NCBI GenBank assembly: GCA_964472855.1
Contig: CAYYMJ010000003.1
Coordinates: 1-64,000 of the forward strand
DNA from: Tranquillimonas sp964472855
Lineage (GTDB): Bacteria; Pseudomonadota; Alphaproteobacteria; Rhodobacterales; Rhodobacteraceae
Reading direction: 5' to 3'
Length of the DNA: 64,000 nucleotides
A program made the position numbers and the translations under genes. The number at the start of each line of letters is the position of its first letter. The first letter of the stretch is position 1. This document shows positions 49,836 to 59,501 of the stretch, piece by piece. A model generated the notes under the pieces. That model did not search any database. It saw only the letters and a program-made list of their open reading frames with translations, and was not told the origin of the DNA.

Positions 49836-51143
49836 ATGACGACAGACCTTTCAAGACTGGCCCGCGAGCGGGGCATCAAATTCTTCCTGTTCAACTTTAC
49901 CGATCTCTTCGGCATGCAGCGGGCCAAGCTGGTGCCGGCCGCCGCCGCCGGCGACATGCAGAAATCAGGCGCGGGCTTTGCCGGGTTTGCCGCCTGGCTG
50001 GACATGACCCCGGCGCATCCGGACATGTTTGTGATGCCCGACCCCGAAAGCGTGATCCAACTGCCGTGGAAGCCCGAGGTCGCCTGGGTGGCCGGCGACC
50101 CGTGGATGAACGGCGCCCCGGTGGCGCAGGCGCCGCGCAACGTGCTGAAGACGCTGCGCGCGCAGGCCGCCAAGGCCGACATGACCCTGATGACCGGGGT
50201 CGAGCCCGAGTTTCACCTGATCAATGCCGACGGCTCGGACATTTCCGACGGCCGCGACACCCAGTCAAAGCCCTGCTATGACCAGTCGGCGCTGATGCGC
50301 CGCTACGAGGTGATCGCCCAGATCTGCAACACGATGGCCGAGCTGGGCTGGGGCCCCTACCAGAACGACCACGAGGACGCCAACGGCCAGTTCGAGATCA
50401 ACTGGGATTATTCCGAGTGCCTGACCACCGCCGACCGGCTGGCATTCTTCAAGTTCATGGTCAAGGAAATCGCGGCGCTGCACGGGCTGCGCGCGACCTT
50501 CATGCCAAAACCGTTCGCGCATCTGACCGGCAATGGCTGCCACGTCCATATCTCGCTGTGGTCCAACGATCGCGCTACCAACCGCTTTGCCGACGAGGCC
50601 GACGAGATGGGCTTGAGCGGCGCCTGCTATCATTTCATCGGCGGGCTGATGAACCACGCGCCGGCGCTGGCGGCGCTGACCAATCCGACGGTGAACAGCT
50701 ATAAGCGTATCAACGCGCCGGCCACGCGGTCGGGCGCGACATGGTCACCCAATACGGTGACCTTCGGCGGCAACAACCGCACGCACATGATCCGCATACC
50801 CGACCGGGGCCGCATCGAGTTTCGGCTCGGCGACGGGTCGGCCAACCCCTATCTGCTGATGGCCGGTCTCATGGCCGCCGGAACCGACGGGATCGAACAC
50901 GGCACCGACCCCGGCAAGCGGCTGGATATCGATGCCTATGCCCACCCGAGCAAGGCCCGCGGCGGGCGCAAGCTGCCGCTGAACATGCTGGATGCCGTGC
51001 GCGAGCTTGGCCGCAGCAAGATGCTGCGCGCGCGGCTGGGGGCCGAGTTCATCGACGCCTATCGCAAGCTCAGAACCGACGAGTGGAACGACTATGCCCG
51101 GCACCTGACGGATTGGGAGCGCGAACGCACGCTCGACTGTTAG
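49836..51143 (+). CDS. gmaS: Gamma-glutamylmethylamide synthetase
   Basis: 435-residue GS-family ligase joining methylamine to glutamate with ATP, the first step of the N-methylglutamate pathway. It shows the distinctive start ARERGIKFFLFNFTDLFGMQRAKLVPA, the GVEPEFHLIN site, NDHEDANGQFEINW, GNGCHVHISLW and the NSYKRINAP loop that separate GmaS from glutamine synthetases. The ATG at 49836 has GGGGAT five bases upstream. The terminator before it makes it an independent unit convergent with tdm. MgsABC, which uses its product, is encoded 10 kb away. Confidence 0.93.
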   Translation: MTTDLSRLARERGIKFFLFNFTDLFGMQRAKLVPAAAAGDMQKSGAGFAGFAAWLDMTPAHPDMFVMPDPESVIQLPWKPEVAWVAGDPWMNGAPVAQAPRNVLKTLRAQAAKADMTLMTGVEPEFHLINADGSDISDGRDTQSKPCYDQSALMRRYEVIAQICNTMAELGWGPYQNDHEDANGQFEINWDYSECLTTADRLAFFKFMVKEIAALHGLRATFMPKPFAHLTGNGCHVHISLWSNDRATNRFADEADEMGLSGACYHFIGGLMNHAPALAALTNPTVNSYKRINAPATRSGATWSPNTVTFGGNNRTHMIRIPDRGRIEFRLGDGSANPYLLMAGLMAAGTDGIEHGTDPGKRLDIDAYAHPSKARGGRKLPLNMLDAVRELGRSKMLRARLGAEFIDAYRKLRTDEWNDYARHLTDWERERTLDC

Positions 51144-51213
51144 CCGGGTCCTGGAAGCCCCCCTGCCGACAAGCGCCGCGTCGTGACGGTGGCGCCGCCG
51201 GTCGGCGTCGCGC

Positions 51214-51282
51214 GGGGGGGGGCGCTGCCCCCTCTGCGCCTGCCGGCGCATTCACCCCCGAAGTATTTCGAGAACGATGAAG
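51214..51282 (+). repeat. Intergenic repeat, copy 2
   Basis: GGGGCGCTGCCCCCTCTGCGC, spacer, GCATTCACCCCCGAAGTATTTCG and an AGAACGATGAAG tail. It is the fullest of three copies and lies between the convergent gmaS and tdm stops. Confidence 0.6.
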
Positions 51283-51292
51283 GGTGCCGGCG

Positions 51293-53668
51293 TCACGCTG
51301 GGTAGTTGCCCTTGACGCGGTCCTTGCCGGGATCGAAATGCGGGAAGGGCACCACGCGCGCCCTGAGCCGTTTTTGTTGCCCGTCGAGTTGCCCGATCTC
51401 GATGGCGGTGCCGGGGGCGGCGCAGGTCACGGCGACCCGACCAAGCGCGATGACCTTGCCGAGGATCGGGGATTTCATGGCCGAGGTGACCTCGCCCACC
51501 TGGGCCTTGCCGACGCGGATACAGTCGCCGGGGCTGGGGACGAGGCCGCTTTCGATCTCGATCCCGACCAGTTTGCGGTGCGGGTGGGCCTTGCGGTGTT
51601 CGAGCGCGGCGCGGCCGATGAAGGGGTCGGTCTTGGATTTGAGCGGCACGGTAAAGCCGATGCCGGCCTCCATCGGGTCGGTCTGGTCGTCGAACTCGGA
51701 GCCCGCGAAGATAAGCCCGGCCTCGATACGGATCATGTCGAGCGCGGACAGCCCGAGGGGCAGCATGCCTTTTGGTGCGCCTGCGGCCCAGACCTTGTCG
51801 AATATTTCCACGGCGTCGCGCGGGTGGCAGAAGATTTCGTACCCAAGCTCGCCCGAATAGCCGGTGCGGCTGATCACCACCGACGTGCCTGAATAGTCGC
51901 CGACCCGGGCCACGGTCAGGCGGAACCACGCCAATTCGTCGATGGTGGGCTGGGGCGGCGGGGTCCAGAAGATTTCGGACAGGATTTCGCGCGACAGCGG
52001 GCCCTGGACGGCGATGTTGTGCAAGTGATCGGTCGAGTTCCGCACCCAGGCGTTGAGCCCGCGTTCCTGCGCCTGCTGGCGCAGCCACAGGCCGCTGGTG
52101 TCGTTGCCGCCGATCCAGCGGAAATTGGTGTCGCCGAGGCGATAGACGGTGCCGTCGTCGATCATGCCGCCATGGTCGTAGCACATGGCGGTATAGACCA
52201 CCTGGCCCACCGCCAGCTTTTTCATGTTGCGGGTGACGCAAAGCTGCAGCAGGGCCTCGGCATCGGGGCCGGTCACTTCGTATTTGCGCAGGGGTGACAG
52301 GTCCATCACCGCGGCCTTTTCGCGGCAGGCCCAGTATTCGGCGATGGCGCCGTGGCTGGTCATCTGGTTGGGCAGCCAATAGCCGTTGTATTCGACAAAG
52401 TCGCGGGTGTGCCGGGCGAAGCAATCATGAAACCCGGTTTTCCTGGTGTCTTCCACGTCTGCCTCCGCAGATTTTCTGTAGCCGATGGAGCGCTGGAAAT
52501 CCTGTTGCGCGCCATAGGTGCGCACCTGGATGTCCGTGGGGTTCCAGGCGTTGGCCGGATCGATGTCGCAGGGACAGGCGGTCGAGATGCACACAAGGTC
52601 GGTCAGGGCCCTGAGCAGCACGAAATCGCCGGGGCGGGACCAGTTGTCGTCCATTCCCAGCGCGTTGGTGTCGTCCAGCATGGTGTTGAAAAAGAAGTTG
52701 ATGGCCGGCCAGCCGGCGCGGGGCCGGATATCCCACTGGGCCAGTTCGACGTTCATGTTGTCGGAACAGTTCACGTGCCCGGGATAGCCGAGGTCTTCGT
52801 AATAGCGCGCCGTGCAGGCCAGCCCGAAGGTGTCGTGGCGCCCGCAGGTGTCTTGCACGATCTCGATCAGGGGGTCCTGGTCCACCGACCAGTATTTCGA
52901 GAAGATGCCCGGCTGGGGATACAGTGTCCCCATCAGGCTGCGCGTGGTGGTCGGGTCGATGTTACGTTCAAGGCCACGGTCAAGATCGCGCAGGGAAAAG
53001 GCCTGGAAATCCGAACATTCGCGGCCCTGAATGTCCATCACCTGGACATATTCGCCGGCCCGCACCTGGTAGGCAAAGGCCTGGCCGGGCTGGATATTGT
53101 GGTCAAGCAGCGGGTCGGCCAGCGGGTCGGCGGGGCCGGTTCCGGGCCGGGCGGCGGCCGGGTTGGCGCGCCGGACATACAGGATCAGCCCGGTCGGGGC
53201 ATTCTGCGCCTCGGGGCGCATGGGTTCGCCCGGTGCGGCGACGATGACAAGCCCGTCGCAGTCGGCGGCAAAACGGGCCTGATCGCCGGCTTTCGAGCCT
53301 TCGGCGAAAACCGCGATGCCGTCGCCGGTTTCGATGTCGAAGCCGGCCGCCGCCAGCGCCCTGAGAACCCGCGCCCCCGACAGCCGGCCGCTGGCCAGCG
53401 TCTCGATCGTGCGGGCCGGCCGGCCGTGGCCGCGGGCGCCCAGCATCGCGGCGTCCGAGCTGCGGTCGGGCGCGAAGAACACCAGTTCGCCGGGTTGCAG
53501 GCCCTCGCGGTCGAGCACGATGATCTCGTCACCTTTGTCGATACGCACCGCCCGCGATCCGCCGCCGGGCACCGGGTGGCGTTCGACGCCCGGCGGCAGG
53601 ATCGGCAGGCCCGGCGCGATGACGCCCGAGCGTTCCCAGGGAACCTCGAATACCGGTTGGATGGTCAT
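51293..53668 (-). CDS. tdm: Trimethylamine N-oxide demethylase (TMAO aldolase)
   Basis: 791-residue cytoplasmic enzyme that splits TMAO into dimethylamine and formaldehyde. The architecture is diagnostic: an N-terminal DUF1989-type part (about 1-370) carrying the cysteine/histidine-rich CGRHDTFGLACTARYY and GHVNCSDNMN zinc region, then a GcvT-like tetrahydrofolate-binding half (about 405-785; YEVTGPDAEALLQL, ISRTGYSGELGYEI, SALDMIRIEAGL) that can capture the formaldehyde. It is the last gene of the minus-strand cluster and overlaps tmoW by ATGA. Length and domain order match the Roseobacter enzyme. Confidence 0.92.
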   Translation of the reverse strand: MTIQPVFEVPWERSGVIAPGLPILPPGVERHPVPGGGSRAVRIDKGDEIIVLDREGLQPGELVFFAPDRSSDAAMLGARGHGRPARTIETLASGRLSGARVLRALAAAGFDIETGDGIAVFAEGSKAGDQARFAADCDGLVIVAAPGEPMRPEAQNAPTGLILYVRRANPAAARPGTGPADPLADPLLDHNIQPGQAFAYQVRAGEYVQVMDIQGRECSDFQAFSLRDLDRGLERNIDPTTTRSLMGTLYPQPGIFSKYWSVDQDPLIEIVQDTCGRHDTFGLACTARYYEDLGYPGHVNCSDNMNVELAQWDIRPRAGWPAINFFFNTMLDDTNALGMDDNWSRPGDFVLLRALTDLVCISTACPCDIDPANAWNPTDIQVRTYGAQQDFQRSIGYRKSAEADVEDTRKTGFHDCFARHTRDFVEYNGYWLPNQMTSHGAIAEYWACREKAAVMDLSPLRKYEVTGPDAEALLQLCVTRNMKKLAVGQVVYTAMCYDHGGMIDDGTVYRLGDTNFRWIGGNDTSGLWLRQQAQERGLNAWVRNSTDHLHNIAVQGPLSREILSEIFWTPPPQPTIDELAWFRLTVARVGDYSGTSVVISRTGYSGELGYEIFCHPRDAVEIFDKVWAAGAPKGMLPLGLSALDMIRIEAGLIFAGSEFDDQTDPMEAGIGFTVPLKSKTDPFIGRAALEHRKAHPHRKLVGIEIESGLVPSPGDCIRVGKAQVGEVTSAMKSPILGKVIALGRVAVTCAAPGTAIEIGQLDGQQKRLRARVVPFPHFDPGKDRVKGNYPA

Positions 53669-55953
53669 CAGCTCAGGCCCAGCGCCTGACGCCGCCGCTC
53701 GGCCCAGGCGTTGGTTGCGATGTCGAAGGTCAGCGCCATGAAGACCACCGAGAAGCCAAGGACGAAATTCTTGCCCAGAAGCGTGCCGGCCATGGTGCGC
53801 TGCAATTCCTGCCCAAGGTCGCGGGTGCCGATGAACGCGGCGATGATGACCATGAAGAAGGCGAACATCAGCGCCTGGTTCAGGCCCACCGCGATGATCG
53901 GCATGGCCAGCGGCAGTTGCACCTTGAACAGCTTTTGCATGCGGGTGGCGCCCGACATTTCGGCCGCCTCGACCATCTCGGGCGGCACTGCCCTGAGCCC
54001 CTCCATCGTATAGCGAACCACCGGCACCATGGTGTAGATCAGGATCGACAGGATCACCGTGGTCGAGGTGATGCCGAACAGCATGATCGCCGGCAGCAGG
54101 TAGATAAAGCTGGGGAAGGTCTGGGCCGTGTCGACGACCACCATCATCACCCGGTCACGCGACATGTTGCGCACTCCCAGCCACAACAGCGCGAAGGCCA
54201 CGCCATACACGTACAGCGACGGGCTGCGCGGGCTGAGAAACGCGGCAGCGCCTTCGGTAGCCGTGCCGTAATGGATGACCCCCGACAGGATAAGCGCGCC
54301 AACCGCGATGGGAATGCGCCTGAAGATCAGGCCGATGATGCCAATTGCCAGTTCGTCGAAATCATTGCGCAGGCTCATCCTTGGCGCGTCGCCACGGCTG
54401 ACCCATATCCCCAGCGGAATGCCCAGAACCAGGCTGAGCAGCACCGCGATCAGCGTGGAATGCATGGTCAGCATGGCGCGGTCCCACCAGCCAAACTCGG
54501 CAACGATGGCGAAAAAGATCAGCGAGATGATGGCCGGTCGGCGGCCACCAAGGCGGAAACAGGCGGCGGTGATCAGGGCCATCACCGCCAGCGTCGGCAG
54601 ATAGACCAGAAAACGCTCGGTCGGCAGCAGGACATACAGGTTCAGCGTGACCCGGATCGCCCCGGTCACCGCCTTGACGCCGTCCAGGCCCAGCCAGTGT
54701 TTCATGCCGCTGTCGATGGGTTTGCCCATCGACCAGTCCTGCGATCGGTGCACCTCGCCCAGAACCGAAAACGTGTATTGCCCGATATTCTTGACCCAGG
54801 CCGCAGCGTGGCCGATGGCGCCGCCTTCATATTCGAAATCGCCCAGCTTGTAGTGCGGGGCCAGATCCGACAGGCGGCCAACGATCACGAAGACCACGAA
54901 CAGGCCCAGCGTCGACAACAGCGGCAGGTTGCGCTTCCACCATGGGGTGCCACGCTCGAAATGCACCGGCTGTTTCAGCACCCACGCCTTGGTCAGCCGG
55001 TCCAGCACCACTGCGACCAGCACGATGGTGATGCCGATCTCGAGGCTGCGGCCCAGCTTGAAGCTGTTCATCATCGCCAGCAGCTTGGCGCCAAGGCCCG
55101 GCATGCCGATGAAGGCGGTCAGCACGACCATGGCAAGGCTGAGCATGATGACCTGGTTCAGGCCCACCAGAATCTCGGTTCGGGCCGAGGGGATATAGAC
55201 ATGGCGCAGCATCTGCCAGCGCGAGCAACCGGCCATCTTCCCGGCTTCGACCACCTCGGGCGGAACCTTTTTCAGGCCGATATTGGTCAGCAGGACCATG
55301 GGTGGCAGCGCATACATGATGGTGGCCACGGCGGCGGCGGTGGGGCCGACCTTGAAAAAGATGACCGCCGGCAGAAGGTAGGACAGGAAAGGCAGGGTTT
55401 GCAGCACGGCCAGCGCCGGGCGCACCACGCGTTCGAACCGCTTCCACTTCCAGGCCGCGATACCGGCCAGCAGGCCCAGCGTGAAACTGACGGGCGCGGC
55501 GACGACGATGACGCTCATCATCTCCATCGTCCATTTCCACTGGCCCATCATGGCGGCGTAGACGCAGGTTCCGGCCGCCAGAAGCGCCAGACGCCAGCCG
55601 CCCAGGTGATAGCCGATCATGCCGGCCACAGCGGCGACGGCCGACCACGGGATCGCCTCGAACCGCGGCCAGCGCGATTTGCCGTAAAGCAGGTTGGCGG
55701 CCGCATTGATGAGAAAGCCCAGCCAGTCGGCGATTGTGCGGGTCACCTCCATCAAGCCCAGATCGTTCTGAAGCCAGGAAAAGATCGCGTCGATCCAGGG
55801 TTCCCACGGCAGGACGGCGGCTTCGGGCAGCCGGATCAGCCAGTCGGGCAGGAACGGGCGCAGAAGCAGCAGCAGTGCCGCAAAGCCCAGCAGGCCCCAG
55901 GTAATCTGGCGGTGACGCCGGGCCAGGCCCTCGATGGCGGCGGTGTCGCTCAC
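53668..55953 (-). CDS. tmoW: TMAO ABC transporter permease (double-domain)
   Basis: 761-residue inner-membrane permease with two ProW-like permease domains fused in one chain. Each carries the EAA-type loop for ATPase contact: EVVEAGKMAGCSRWQ near residue 235 and EMVEAAEMSGATRMQ near residue 665. Single ProW proteins are about half this length; the fused form is the one seen in Roseobacter TMAO transporters. It overlaps tmoV and tdm at both ends (ATGA), so subunit translation is coupled. Confidence 0.9.
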   Translation of the reverse strand: MSDTAAIEGLARRHRQITWGLLGFAALLLLLRPFLPDWLIRLPEAAVLPWEPWIDAIFSWLQNDLGLMEVTRTIADWLGFLINAAANLLYGKSRWPRFEAIPWSAVAAVAGMIGYHLGGWRLALLAAGTCVYAAMMGQWKWTMEMMSVIVVAAPVSFTLGLLAGIAAWKWKRFERVVRPALAVLQTLPFLSYLLPAVIFFKVGPTAAAVATIMYALPPMVLLTNIGLKKVPPEVVEAGKMAGCSRWQMLRHVYIPSARTEILVGLNQVIMLSLAMVVLTAFIGMPGLGAKLLAMMNSFKLGRSLEIGITIVLVAVVLDRLTKAWVLKQPVHFERGTPWWKRNLPLLSTLGLFVVFVIVGRLSDLAPHYKLGDFEYEGGAIGHAAAWVKNIGQYTFSVLGEVHRSQDWSMGKPIDSGMKHWLGLDGVKAVTGAIRVTLNLYVLLPTERFLVYLPTLAVMALITAACFRLGGRRPAIISLIFFAIVAEFGWWDRAMLTMHSTLIAVLLSLVLGIPLGIWVSRGDAPRMSLRNDFDELAIGIIGLIFRRIPIAVGALILSGVIHYGTATEGAAAFLSPRSPSLYVYGVAFALLWLGVRNMSRDRVMMVVVDTAQTFPSFIYLLPAIMLFGITSTTVILSILIYTMVPVVRYTMEGLRAVPPEMVEAAEMSGATRMQKLFKVQLPLAMPIIAVGLNQALMFAFFMVIIAAFIGTRDLGQELQRTMAGTLLGKNFVLGFSVVFMALTFDIATNAWAERRRQALGLS

Positions 55954-56966
55954 TTTGCTGACCCCAGCAGGACGTCCAGCGCCGCCTGACGCGGCATGGC
56001 GCCGATGACCTTGCCGTCACGGGCAACCGGAATGGCCGCCGCGTCGCCTTCGATGACCCGGCGGGCCAGCGACAGAACCGTTGCGTCGGCCTCGACCGGT
56101 TCGCCTTCGCCGGCCAGCCCGTCCTGGACCAGGACTTCGGCATGCACGACGCGCGACTTCTCGATCTCTTCGGTGAATTTTGCGACATATTCGGTCGCCG
56201 GGTTCAGCACGATCTTGTCCGGCGTGTCGCATTGCTCGACAGCGCCATCCTTCATGATGGCGATACGGTCAGCCAGGCGCAACGCCTCGTCGAAGTCGTG
56301 GGTAATGAAGACAATGGTCTTGCCCAGCATCGCTTGCAGACGCAGGAATTCGTCCTGCATTTCGCGGCGGATCAGCGGGTCGAGCGCGGAAAATGGCTCG
56401 TCCAGAAACCAGATGTCGGGCTCGATCGCCAGCGAGCGGGCGATACCGACACGCTGCTGCTGGCCGCCGGACAATTCGCGCGGGAAATAGTCCTCGCGCC
56501 CCTCAAGCCCCACCAGCCGGATAACCTCTAACGCGCGGGCGCGCCGGTCGTGGCGGTCCTGCCCGCGCATTTCCAGCGGGAAGGCCACGTTCTGCAACAC
56601 CGTGCGGTGCGGCAGCAGGCCAAACGACTGGAACACCATGCCCATTTTCGACCGACGCAGCGCGATCAGTTCCTTTTCGGACAAGGACATGACGTCTTGC
56701 CCGTCGACCTCGATCGTGCCGCCGGTGATGTCGTGAAGCCGGGAAAAGCAGCGCACAAGCGTTGACTTGCCCGACCCGGAAAGTCCCATGATCACAAGTA
56801 TTTCGCCGGTATGCACCTCAAGAGAGACGTCCTTGACCCCGGCGATATAGCCGTCGGCGCGGATCTGATCGAACGAATGCCCCTGTGGCATCCGGTCGAG
56901 ATAGGCGCGCGGATCGGCGCCAAAAATCTTCCACACGTTGCGGGCGGAAATCACCGGCGAGGTCAT
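55950..56966 (-). CDS. tmoV: TMAO ABC transporter ATPase
   Basis: 338-residue ATPase of the quaternary-amine (ProV/OpuAA) type. It has Walker A GLSGSGKST, signature LSGGQQQRV, Walker B IWFLDEPFSAL and the switch histidine in FITHDFDEA, followed by a C-terminal CBS-like regulatory part (about 265-338, AIPVARDGKVIGAM). The ATG at 56966 is supported by GGGAGA eight bases upstream. It lies 82 bp after tmoX. Confidence 0.92.
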   Translation of the reverse strand: MTSPVISARNVWKIFGADPRAYLDRMPQGHSFDQIRADGYIAGVKDVSLEVHTGEILVIMGLSGSGKSTLVRCFSRLHDITGGTIEVDGQDVMSLSEKELIALRRSKMGMVFQSFGLLPHRTVLQNVAFPLEMRGQDRHDRRARALEVIRLVGLEGREDYFPRELSGGQQQRVGIARSLAIEPDIWFLDEPFSALDPLIRREMQDEFLRLQAMLGKTIVFITHDFDEALRLADRIAIMKDGAVEQCDTPDKIVLNPATEYVAKFTEEIEKSRVVHAEVLVQDGLAGEGEPVEADATVLSLARRVIEGDAAAIPVARDGKVIGAMPRQAALDVLLGSAK

Positions 56967-57048
56967 GTTATCTCCCTTGTCACCCTTGCAGTGATGCTGC
57001 CCCGAAAACATCCTTCGGGGCAGCACATCTTGTCAACCAGACCGGGTA

Positions 57049-58002
57049 TCAGCCAGTGCAGGCGTTCACCCAGGGCTGCCAGACGTCAGCGTTTTCTTCC
57101 AGCCAACGCGCGGCCGCGTCTTCCGGCTCCATTTCGTCGGTGTCGACGAACTTGGCCATTTCGGCGATCTGCGGGTTGTTGAAGCTGATCGTCGACAGGA
57201 CGCAATAGGCCGACGGCCAGTTGTTGGTCATGCCGCTGCTGGCGACCTTGCGCAGGAAGCCGGTCGCCGGGTTGCCGCAGTCATACAGCGCGTCCGGGTT
57301 CGGGCCAACCGCGGGGTCCTTGTCACATCCGTCGACCCAAGCCGGGAATTCGACGAATTCGCCCGGCCACACGGCTTCGGCAAAGTTGGGGGTCCAGTTG
57401 AACACCACCATCGGGCTGTGATCGGCCTCGGCGGCACCGATCGCCGCCCACAGTGCGGCAGCCGAACCGGCGTTCACGACCACGAAGTCCATGCCGAGCG
57501 AATCGACCCGCTCTTTACCATGCTTCAGCCAGTCGACCGGGCCATCAAGATACATGCCCTTGCCGCCGGATTCCGGCGTCGCGAACACTGCGGCACAGTC
57601 GTTCAGCGCCTCCCACGACGGCAGGCCGGGGCATGCGTCCTTGGTCCACATCGGATACCACCAGTCTTCGCGGGTCACAGCGTTATGTTCGCCCGCATCG
57701 ACCATGCCACCCTTGGCCAGCGCCGCGCGATAGGATGCACCGAAGGCGCCTTCCCAGACCTCAAGCTCGAGCGTCACGTCGCCAAGACGCACCGATTCGT
57801 AAACCGCCTGCGAGTCTGTGGTCACATATTCGACGTTCAGGCCCATGCTTTCATACATCTGGCCGACAACGTTGCTCATCACGATCTGACTGGACCAGTT
57901 GTGGATGGGAATGATGATCGGGTCCGAGCTGTCTTCTGCAGCCGCCGCCATGGGCGCGAGCGCAAGCGCCCCTGCTGCCAGTAGTTTGGTAACCGTTTTC
58001 AT
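57049..58002 (-). CDS. tmoX: TMAO-binding periplasmic protein
   Basis: 317-residue solute-binding protein of the OpuAC/ProX class with a signal peptide (residues 1-22, ending PMAAAAEDS). The ligand cage of this class uses aromatic residues, and tryptophans are conspicuous in HNWSSQIV, EVWEGAFG, REDWWYPMW and FNWTPNF. Several cysteines may form disulfides. The ATG has GGGAGA seven bases upstream. The closest described function is TMAO binding, supported by tmm upstream and tdm downstream; choline or betaine binding is the alternative. Confidence 0.9.
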   Translation of the reverse strand: MKTVTKLLAAGALALAPMAAAAEDSSDPIIIPIHNWSSQIVMSNVVGQMYESMGLNVEYVTTDSQAVYESVRLGDVTLELEVWEGAFGASYRAALAKGGMVDAGEHNAVTREDWWYPMWTKDACPGLPSWEALNDCAAVFATPESGGKGMYLDGPVDWLKHGKERVDSLGMDFVVVNAGSAAALWAAIGAAEADHSPMVVFNWTPNFAEAVWPGEFVEFPAWVDGCDKDPAVGPNPDALYDCGNPATGFLRKVASSGMTNNWPSAYCVLSTISFNNPQIAEMAKFVDTDEMEPEDAAARWLEENADVWQPWVNACTG

Positions 58003-58036
58003 TTTGGTCTCCCTATTGTTGCGGCCTTCGCGCCGC

Positions 58037-58060
58037 AAGGTCGTGAGCATCGCTCACCTT
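58037..58060. other. Stem-loop between tmm and tmoX
   Basis: AAGGTCGTGAGC-ATC-GCTCACCTT folds with one bulged base. It lies in the 100-bp spacer after tmm and before tmoX, with no T-run downstream on the minus strand. It may mark an mRNA processing or stability site rather than a terminator. Confidence 0.45.
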
Positions 58061-58102
58061 GTTTGCCGACGCCCGCTTGTGCGGGATGCCGGCCGATTTC
58101 GC

Positions 58103-59440
58103 CTAGATATCGAGATAGCTCTCCAGGCTGTCGTCCAGCGCATCCTTCCATTTGGTATGGTGCGGTGGTGCCTTGGTTCCGGTCATCGGGCTGACATAGC
58201 CGTTGTCGCGGAACGTCATGATGTTGCTTTTCTTGTGCTTCTTCCATTCGTAAAAGGCCTGACAGGCAGCCTTGACGTCGAAGCTGGGGTAATCGGTGTC
58301 GTCGATCAGCTCTTGCGTATAGTCGCCCTGATAATCGATGCAGCCATAGTCATCGGCCAGCGCGGCCTCGGCATCCTTGCGGGCCTGCACATCGGCCTCG
58401 CGCGCCGCCAGATCGGGCACGGCGATACGGCCCATGATGACGTCGCGCACATACCAGGCCTGCGCGTCGAACATGTTGAAGGTGAACCACTGGTCCTGCA
58501 TGGCAAGGTAAAACAGGTCCGGATTGCGGTTCCAGACCACGCCCTTGTACAAATCGTCCGACGCCAGCACGTTGGCCGTTTTCAGCCGCAAATCGTCGGG
58601 CAGGAACGGGAAGTGATGCTTGTAGCCGGTGCACAGGATGATCGCGTCGACCTGTCTGGATGAGCCGTCGGTGAAATGGGCCGTCTTGCCCGCGACACGC
58701 TCGAGCCGTGGCTTGACCTCCCAGTTGTCTGGCCACGAATAGGGCATGGGCGCGGTGCGATAGCAGTTGGTGATGGATCTGGCGCCGTATTTCCAGCACT
58801 GCGACCCGATGTCCTCGGCCGAATAGGACGTGCCCATGATCAGCAGGTCCTGGCCTTCGAATTCGCGGGCGTCGCGAAAGTCGTGGGCGTGCAGGATGCG
58901 GCCGTTGAAGCTGTCAAAGCCGGGATACTCGGGCACGTTGGGAACCGAGAAATGCCCCGAGGCCACGATCACCTGATCGAAATGCTCGGTCGTCTCGCTG
59001 TCGCGGGCCTCGTCCCGTGCGGTCAGGGTAAAGCCGCCGCCTTCGGCGGCACGCACGTCGCGCACGATGGTGTCAAAGCGGATCTGGTCGCGCACCCCGG
59101 CCTTTTCGACCCGCCCCTTGATGTAATCCCACAGCACAGCGCGCGGCGGGTACGAGGCGATGTTGCGGCCGAAATGTTCCTCGAAGGTATAGTCGGCAAA
59201 CTCCAGCCCCTCTTTGGGGCCATTCGACCACAAATAGCGATACATCGACCCGTGGCACTGGTTGCCATGCTCGTCGACACCGGTGCGCCAGGTGTAGTTC
59301 CACAGACCGCCCCAATCGCCCTGTTTCTCGAAACACACGACCTGCGGCACGTCGGCGCCCTTGGCGGCGGCCGACTGGAAGGCCCGCAACTGTGCCAGCC
59401 CCGAAGGCCCGGCCCCGATGATCGCTACGCGTCGGCTCAT
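58103..59440 (-). CDS. tmm: Trimethylamine monooxygenase
   Basis: 445-residue flavin-containing monooxygenase oxidising trimethylamine to TMAO with NADPH and oxygen. The FAD motif GAGPSG is at residues 9-14, the FMO identifying region is FNGRILHAHDF, and the NADPH motif is GTSYSAEDIGSQ. Long stretches read as in bacterial Tmm (WNYTWRTGVDEHG, MYRYLWSNGPKEGLEFADY, MQDQWFTFNMFDAQAWY). The second of two close ATGs is chosen, with AAGGAGA seven bases upstream. The linkage to tmoXVW and tdm is the canonical TMA gene order. Confidence 0.95.
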   Translation of the reverse strand: MSRRVAIIGAGPSGLAQLRAFQSAAAKGADVPQVVCFEKQGDWGGLWNYTWRTGVDEHGNQCHGSMYRYLWSNGPKEGLEFADYTFEEHFGRNIASYPPRAVLWDYIKGRVEKAGVRDQIRFDTIVRDVRAAEGGGFTLTARDEARDSETTEHFDQVIVASGHFSVPNVPEYPGFDSFNGRILHAHDFRDAREFEGQDLLIMGTSYSAEDIGSQCWKYGARSITNCYRTAPMPYSWPDNWEVKPRLERVAGKTAHFTDGSSRQVDAIILCTGYKHHFPFLPDDLRLKTANVLASDDLYKGVVWNRNPDLFYLAMQDQWFTFNMFDAQAWYVRDVIMGRIAVPDLAAREADVQARKDAEAALADDYGCIDYQGDYTQELIDDTDYPSFDVKAACQAFYEWKKHKKSNIMTFRDNGYVSPMTGTKAPPHHTKWKDALDDSLESYLDI

Positions 59441-59501
59441 GGTCATTCTCCTTCAACGATCGGCGGGGCGGACAAGGTGGCCCCGTTTTGCACGCCCCGC
59501 G

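Noticed and set aside
53917..55989. Long plus-strand frame opposite tmoW
   Set aside because: Histidine/glutamine-rich antisense shadow; the opposite strand encodes a complete double-domain permease.
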